Source of the DNA: JAZLIL01 sp045617405 | Lineage (GTDB): Bacteria > Bacillota > Clostridia > Lachnospirales > Lachnospiraceae | Direction: 5' to 3' | Assembly: GCA_045617405.1 (NCBI GenBank) | Contig: JAZLIL010000176.1 | Coordinates: forward strand, 1 to 18,382 | DNA length: 18,382 bases | Shown: piece by piece, positions 13,880 through 18,382 of the stretch | Numbering within the stretch: the first letter of the stretch is position 1 | How the letters are laid out: each line of letters begins with the position of its first letter | The notes under the pieces: generated by a model | Databases searched by the model: none | What the model was told of the DNA's origin: nothing | What the model saw: the letters and a program-made list of their open reading frames with translations, nothing else | Made by a program: the position numbers and the translations under genes

Positions 13880-16729
13880 ATGAATAGAAAAAAACTGATT
13901 AAGAGTATTATTGCACTAGTGCTTGCTTTTGTACTGGTCTTTGACCTGATGCCGGGAATCGGTGAAGTGGAAGGACTTTCAGGTCTTGCTTCAAAATTCC
14001 CGCTTTTTAAGCCTGTGGCGGAGGCTGTAGATTCAATAGGCGAGGTCTCGGAGGTGATGGCGGCAACTCCTGCTCCGGCTCCCGCACCGGCGCCTGCGCC
14101 GGCACCGGGCGAGGGTGAGTATTACTTCCAGTTTGGTGCCGATGAGGTTCTTAACGGCGGGACATACGGCTACTCCGACTTCTTCAGCAACGACAGAACA
14201 GCAACAATCACGCTTAACTGCAACCCAAAGGTCGCTTCGGGTACATCTGTAACGTTCTCGGTAGATAACCAGAACGTTATGGAGATTCAGAACCAGGCGG
14301 GTGACAGTGTTTCAATTCACATCAAGAACCCCGGATTTGCAGCATTAATGGCAACAATAACCGAGTCAGACGGCTCGAAGAAGACTATTGCATGTCAGAT
14401 TAACATTCCGCTTGAGTGGGATGATGATAACGACTCGGTCAATCATAACACCGGAAACATCCATGCCTCGGATGCAAACGGAAAATACGGTCTTTTAAAG
14501 GCCCAGAGCAGTGATAAGATATGGACGCTGCAGTTATATACTGAGGATTCGGGAACACAATCGAACAAGTGGCACTATATCAGAAAGCTGAAGTACATCG
14601 ATTATATGAAGCTTAGCAATCCGGATCCGGCAGACCCGATTACTTCAGATATTGAAGAGAGTGCAATGGCCGAAGTAGTATCGGCGCTTTCGTGGACATC
14701 AAGCGATTACAATGTTGCAACGGTAGATGAGAAAACAGGCTACGTCAAGGCCGTCGGTGCCGGATTCTGTCAGATTACCGTTACGACAAAGACTACGAAC
14801 AAGACGACAGGTCAGCCCGAGTCACTTACCTACAACGTAGTTGTAGTCCCCGAGGCCTATGTCTACGGAAAATCGGAAACCTTCAGGACAGAGTTTGCCG
14901 AGCTTGCACCGGTAAGCCCGACAAGCGACGACATCATTATCAGGACAAATGCGAGATTCGCTTCCGATCTTGCATGGAAGATCAAGAATCTGAATAAAGC
15001 AGGCGAAGATCTCACAAAGAAGTACAAGGATCAGATAGAGATAAGCGATGTATCGGATCGTGTCGTAATCAGCGGACTGCCGGCAGGTGTATACTATATT
15101 TCGGGTATTCCTGTTAAGAAGAGTGAGGTGGCAACGACCTATTCGCCCGAAAACAATACGGCGCTTGAATTTATCAAAGCGACCGTTATAGTGCCTATCA
15201 AGTTCCCTCCATCGGAGCTTGTGATGAACTACTACAACCAGAACATGTACGATGAGTACAATATCTTTGAGAACTCGAACATTCCGGCCGGATCGTTTAC
15301 CTTCAATTCGGACAATCCTTCGGTGGCAAAGGTCGGCCTCAATGACGGTATCATTACTGCTGTTTCGGAAGGCGAGAATGCCCACATCAACATCATTCCG
15401 AATGACGGGCTTTACAACACTATCTACGGAGACTGGTTCACTTCAAGCGGTTCCGCAATCGGTCTTGACGATACCGGAACAAAGACGATAGATGTTACCG
15501 TAATAAACGGTATCGGTATCAACACGACCTCCGAGACGATGTGTCTTGGTGCCGAACTTCAGCTGATGCTCACATCACCGCGTGATTACAGCGGAACGAT
15601 TACCTGGAAATCGAGCAACGAAGCAATTGCATCGGTGGATGAACAGGGACTTGTAAGCGCTCTCAAGGTCGGAGAGTGTGATGTTACGGCAAAGATAAAG
15701 GTCAAAGGAACGACAAAGACGGCTACCTGCCACGTTAAGGTAGTGAATGCCGTCGGTACTATAGCGCTTTCTTCAAGAAGCGATTTTGTAGCCATCGGTG
15801 ACAATCTTACAATCAATGCGAAGATCACACCTGCAGTTACCAACACAAAGCTCACATGGAAGTGCTCCGACGAAACAGTTTGTACTTTCGCGGATCAGAG
15901 TGATCTTTCCTGTACAGTGACGGGTGTAAAGAACGGAACTGTTGTAATAACGGCAATCAATCCGGCGAATGCCGTTGTTGCGACAAAGATTATCAGGGTT
16001 ATTACAAACATTGAGACGATTACGCTTTCGGATACGGATCTTATTCTGCCGGCAAATTACGGGGTATATCAGCTCTATGCCACATGTACTCCCGCACTTC
16101 CGGACAACCAGATACTTACCTGGTCTTCATCAAATGCAAAGATTGCATCGGTCGACCAGCTCGGAAGAGTAATGCCTGTAAAGGCCGGAACCTGTGTTAT
16201 CACGGTAGTAACGGAAAACGGAAAGTTTGCACAGTGTAATGTCAAGGTAACGCAGGGCGTTACGGGAATCGTCCTTGATTTCCCCACAAAAACGATAAAA
16301 TCAGGCGAGACTTTCAGAATGACATACACCTGCAAGCCTGATGATGCGACCAACATTAAGCTTGAGTGGACGTCTCTTGACACAAAGATTTTCACCGTAG
16401 ACAAGGAAGGAAAGATTACAGGTAAAAATGCCGGCTCGGCAGTGCTTCTTGTGAGGTCGACGGACGGATCGGCGCTCTTCACAACGGCAACAATTACCGT
16501 AACAAAGGCGTCAACAAAGGTTCAGGCAGATGTAAAGTCACTTGTTATGAATGCGGGTGAGACCTACAGACTTTCGGTTACACAGACACCTGCTGACAGT
16601 ACGGATGCCTTAACCTTTGAGTCAAGTGATACAAAGGTAGCAACTGTCAATTCGGCAGGAAAGATTACTGCAAAGAGTCCCGGAAAGACTGTTATTGTCA
16701 TAAAGACGGCAAGTGGTGCGACTGCATAG
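13880..16729 (+). CDS. Secreted BIG2 (Ig-like) repeat protein, interrupted by an in-frame TAG
   Basis: 949 residues to TAG 16727-16729; the frame stays open beyond it to 17998. The start at 13880 follows AGGAGA (13867-13872) by 7 bases; a TTG at 13874 is too close to that site. A basic start plus hydrophobic residues 10-24 form a signal peptide. Residues 64-76 are an alternating Pro-Ala linker. The N-terminal third (to about 547) holds divergent beta-rich regions with one clear Ig-like unit around 240-335 (WTSSDYNVATVD). From 548 on, BIG2 units of about 83 residues follow one another, each with a WxSSD/N...VATVD...G.V.A...G...V pattern. The stop falls in the last strand of one such unit, right after A949. 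BIG2 proteins are usually surface or secreted adhesins or matrix proteins; no ligand can be inferred. No LPXTG-like anchor is present. Confidence 0.8.
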   Translation: MNRKKLIKSIIALVLAFVLVFDLMPGIGEVEGLSGLASKFPLFKPVAEAVDSIGEVSEVMAATPAPAPAPAPAPAPGEGEYYFQFGADEVLNGGTYGYSDFFSNDRTATITLNCNPKVASGTSVTFSVDNQNVMEIQNQAGDSVSIHIKNPGFAALMATITESDGSKKTIACQINIPLEWDDDNDSVNHNTGNIHASDANGKYGLLKAQSSDKIWTLQLYTEDSGTQSNKWHYIRKLKYIDYMKLSNPDPADPITSDIEESAMAEVVSALSWTSSDYNVATVDEKTGYVKAVGAGFCQITVTTKTTNKTTGQPESLTYNVVVVPEAYVYGKSETFRTEFAELAPVSPTSDDIIIRTNARFASDLAWKIKNLNKAGEDLTKKYKDQIEISDVSDRVVISGLPAGVYYISGIPVKKSEVATTYSPENNTALEFIKATVIVPIKFPPSELVMNYYNQNMYDEYNIFENSNIPAGSFTFNSDNPSVAKVGLNDGIITAVSEGENAHINIIPNDGLYNTIYGDWFTSSGSAIGLDDTGTKTIDVTVINGIGINTTSETMCLGAELQLMLTSPRDYSGTITWKSSNEAIASVDEQGLVSALKVGECDVTAKIKVKGTTKTATCHVKVVNAVGTIALSSRSDFVAIGDNLTINAKITPAVTNTKLTWKCSDETVCTFADQSDLSCTVTGVKNGTVVITAINPANAVVATKIIRVITNIETITLSDTDLILPANYGVYQLYATCTPALPDNQILTWSSSNAKIASVDQLGRVMPVKAGTCVITVVTENGKFAQCNVKVTQGVTGIVLDFPTKTIKSGETFRMTYTCKPDDATNIKLEWTSLDTKIFTVDKEGKITGKNAGSAVLLVRSTDGSALFTTATITVTKASTKVQADVKSLVMNAGETYRLSVTQTPADSTDALTFESSDTKVATVNSAGKITAKSPGKTVIVIKTASGATA
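14069..14107 (+). repeat. Pro-Ala linker (PA)6P after the signal region
   Basis: Residues 64-76 alternate Pro and Ala exactly, and all of cct, ccc, ccg, gct, gca and gcg are used. Mixed codons argue against very recent slippage of a DNA repeat. Such linkers often span the cell wall or separate domains. Confidence 0.8.
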
Positions 16730-17995
16730 GTAGACGTTACCGTTATTCAGACAGTACTCGAGATAAAGCTTAATAAGACCAAGGTAGAGCTAGCGGTTGG
16801 AAAGGAATTCCAGCTTGAAGCTGTCATTCAGCCGGCAAATGCGACAAACCAGAAGGTTTTCTGGGAGAGCTCGGATGAGTCGGTAGTAAGTGTTGATGAC
16901 ACCGGACGCCTCTACGGCGAGGCGGGCGGTCATGCCTTTGTAACGGCGACAAGTGAGGATTCGGAGCTGTCGGCAATCTGTTACGTAACGGTTGTCGAGC
17001 CTGTCAGTGACATTTCCTTGAGTGAGCAGGTCATCTACCTTGAAAAGAAGGAAAAGTTCCAGCTGAAGGCAACGGTAAACGGAGCTACGGCAACCAATAA
17101 AAGCGTCAAGTGGATATCAAGTGATGAGGATGTGGCCGTAGTCAATAAGCACGGAGTTGTAAAGGGCAAGGGTGTCGGCGACTGCAAGGTTACTGCGAAG
17201 GCAAAGGACGGAAGCGGTGCGAAGGCGTCCTGTATCGTCCATGTCATCAGAAAGATAGAGGAGATTAACTACGACGAGGGCTTTGTAACGCTTGTTGTCG
17301 GTGAGAGTAAGGACATCGTTCCAAGAATCAGTCCGAAGAGCTATTCGCTCAAGCCTCTCTGGAAGTCGGATAACGACGGTGTTGCGGTTGTGAACAAGAA
17401 CGGCCGTGTGACAGGACTTAAGAAGGGTGTGACCTATGTCACATGCTTTGCGCAGGAGGACGAGAAGGTCAACTGCAGAATTGTGGTAAATGTTATTGAC
17501 CCGATTGCCATTTCGGGTATCACCTTTGCTGATGATTACATTATCATGACACCGGGTGAATCGACAAGCATCACGTTCAGTACGTCTCCCTCAAATGCAA
17601 CAGAGGAATTCAGCTGTTCATGTGATTCGCCGGTTGTTGCAAAAGCTTCGAAGTCGAACAATATAAAGAACACAATAAATGTTAAGGCTAAGAAAACCGG
17701 AAGTGCTAACGTTACCGTTCTTTCTGAGAGCGGGAAGAAGTCTTCAATCAAGGTCTACGTAGTCGGTCTCAGCCAGAATAATGTCGAGCTGGCACAGTAC
17801 GAAAAACTAAACGATATGATTTACGTCGAGGGAGTTGACGGAACAGCGCTTTCCGTAAAATGGAAGACTTCAAATCAGGATATTGCGGCACTTCAGGGCG
17901 GGAGTATTGTCGGAAAGGCACTAGGGACCACGACAGTTTATGCAGTTGTCAACGGAAAGAGCCTGGCATGTAAAGTTAAGGTAGTGAGGAATAAA
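15523..17995 (+). repeat. Tandem BIG2 Ig-like domain array (about ten units)
   Basis: Ten consecutive units of roughly 75-88 codons, read straight through the TAG: approximate starts 15523, 15757, 16015, 16263, 16513, 16760, 17006, 17258, 17510 and 17771. Each has a short strand, a W/F...SS(D/N) turn, a (V/A)(A/S)VD-like strand and a closing CxVxV strand. The last two are the most diverged. The units differ at DNA level, so this is old duplication, not a recent perfect tandem repeat. Confidence 0.8.
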
Positions 17996-17998
17996 TGA
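16730..17998 (+). pseudogene. In-frame remainder of the BIG2 protein after the TAG
   Basis: The frame of the gene starting at 13880 continues without another stop to TGA 17996-17998, adding 422 codons. It completes the interrupted Ig-like unit (VDVTVIQTV) and encodes five further units ending KVKVVRNK, with no sorting signal. There is no ATG or ribosome site close after the TAG; a TTG at 17018 has no ribosome site. The part would therefore be made only by read-through, by reversion of the stop, or if the TAG is a sequence error. Codon use and domain pattern are intact, so any loss is recent. The 3' end overlaps proB. Confidence 0.7.
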
Positions 17999-18382
17999 TG
18001 AAAAGGAAGAGAATCGTGGTCAAGGTCGGAACATCGACACTGACAAACGAGGCAGGGTTATCGAACCTTGACCGAATGGAAAAGCTTGCACTCGTGCTTT
18101 CAAATCTCAGCAACGAGGGACACGAGATAGTACTTGTTTCTTCCGGCGCAATTGCTGTCGGGGCAAACAGGATGAGGCTTCCCGAAAAGCCTACCGACAT
18201 CAATCTGAAGCAGGCAGCTGCAGCAGTGGGGCAGTGCGCAAACATGTTCCTTTACGACAAGTTCTTCGGATATTTTGACAAGATTGTGGCTCAGATCCTT
18301 CTGAACAACGACGATATTGCAAATGAGCACAAAAAGAGCAATCTTAAGAATACCTTCAATACACTGCTTGAAAACGGAATCA
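17998..18382 (+). CDS. proB: Glutamate 5-kinase, N-terminal part (3' end outside window)
   Basis: 128 codons are visible before the right edge. It phosphorylates glutamate to glutamyl 5-phosphate, the first and feedback-inhibited step of proline synthesis. The N-terminus RIVVKVGTSTLT, then LVSSGAIAVGANRM, QAAAAVGQCANMFLYDKFF and AQILLNNDDI are typical amino-acid-kinase features of ProB. Two adjacent ATGs exist, 17995 and 17998. The first overlaps the preceding TGA as ATGA; the second is preferred because AGTGAGGA (17983-17990) lies 7 bases before it. The ribosome site lies inside the preceding BIG2 frame, which suggests translational coupling. No promoter is seen close upstream. Confidence 0.93.
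   Translation, partial: MKRKRIVVKVGTSTLTNEAGLSNLDRMEKLALVLSNLSNEGHEIVLVSSGAIAVGANRMRLPEKPTDINLKQAAAAVGQCANMFLYDKFFGYFDKIVAQILLNNDDIANEHKKSNLKNTFNTLLENGI

Noticed and set aside
14822..15385. 187-residue reverse-strand ORF
   Set aside because: It lies wholly inside the BIG2 gene, its composition is biased (rich in Arg, Ile and Val), and I recognise no family or ribosome site. It is a shadow of the coding strand.
16727..16729. Genome-wide reassignment of TAG to an amino acid
   Set aside because: alaS and nadK end in TAG at the expected family C-terminus, so TAG is used as a stop here.
15523..17995. CRISPR array or recent perfect tandem repeat
   Set aside because: The periodicity is in the protein (about 83 residues); the DNA copies are diverged and there are no short identical repeats with spacers.
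17018..17998. Independent gene starting at TTG 17018
   Set aside because: It is in the same frame as the gene at 13880, has no ribosome site and begins inside the Ig-like array. It is better seen as the remainder after the TAG.
1..18382. Insertion sequences, prophage, tRNA or rRNA genes
   Set aside because: I saw no transposase, integrase, phage gene, tRNA cloverleaf or rRNA segment on either strand.

Overview
The window reads as a low-to-mid GC Firmicute chromosome, most likely a Lachnospiraceae-type anaerobe (Butyrivibrio or a relative). The signs are strong AGGAGG ribosome sites, consensus sigma-A promoters, a tlyA-nadK-argR gene order, a YtrA-type GntR regulator with its ABC transporter, and a large secreted protein of bacterial Ig-like (BIG2) repeats. 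The placement is inference from family resemblance; no search was run. All genes are on the + strand, and no gene-free stretch exceeds 300 bases.

Layout. (1) 1-2754: a tightly packed cluster with the 3' end of a DUF1015-family gene, a LiaF-like membrane-anchored protein, a THUMP/UPF0020-type RNA methyltransferase with a HEAT-like N-terminal extension, and a 62-residue single-pass membrane protein. (2) 2782-4175: argG as its own unit, with a TTGACA-17-TATATT promoter, two ARG-box-like sites in the leader and a strong hairpin terminator. (3) 4242-7795: a GntR/YtrA-type repressor, an ABC ATPase and a large permease with an extracytoplasmic C-terminal domain. A perfect 9-bp inverted repeat sits over the predicted transcription start. 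(4) 7798-12855: alaS behind a perfect consensus promoter, then tlyA, nadK (TTG start) and argR. (5) 12839-13733: yebC, with a promoter that begins inside the end of argR and a terminator behind it. (6) 13766-18382: a secreted BIG2-repeat protein, followed with a 4-bp ATGA overlap by proB (glutamate 5-kinase), which runs off the right edge.

The most notable observation is an in-frame TAG at 16727-16729 in the BIG2 gene. The same frame stays open on both sides, from 13880 to 17998, and the Ig-like domain pattern continues across the stop. The stop aligns with a glutamine codon (CAG) at the equivalent position of another repeat in the same gene, so one C-to-T change explains it. alaS and nadK end in TAG, so the codon is not generally reassigned. 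The only promoter I see for proB lies upstream of this gene, so the stop could also affect proline synthesis through polarity. Whether it is a true nonsense allele, a read-through site or a sequence error cannot be decided here.

Functional links: the window encodes ArgR and, about 9.5 kb upstream, a likely ArgR target (argG). proB adds the first step of proline synthesis. alaS, tlyA, yebC and the THUMP methyltransferase form a translation and RNA-modification group.
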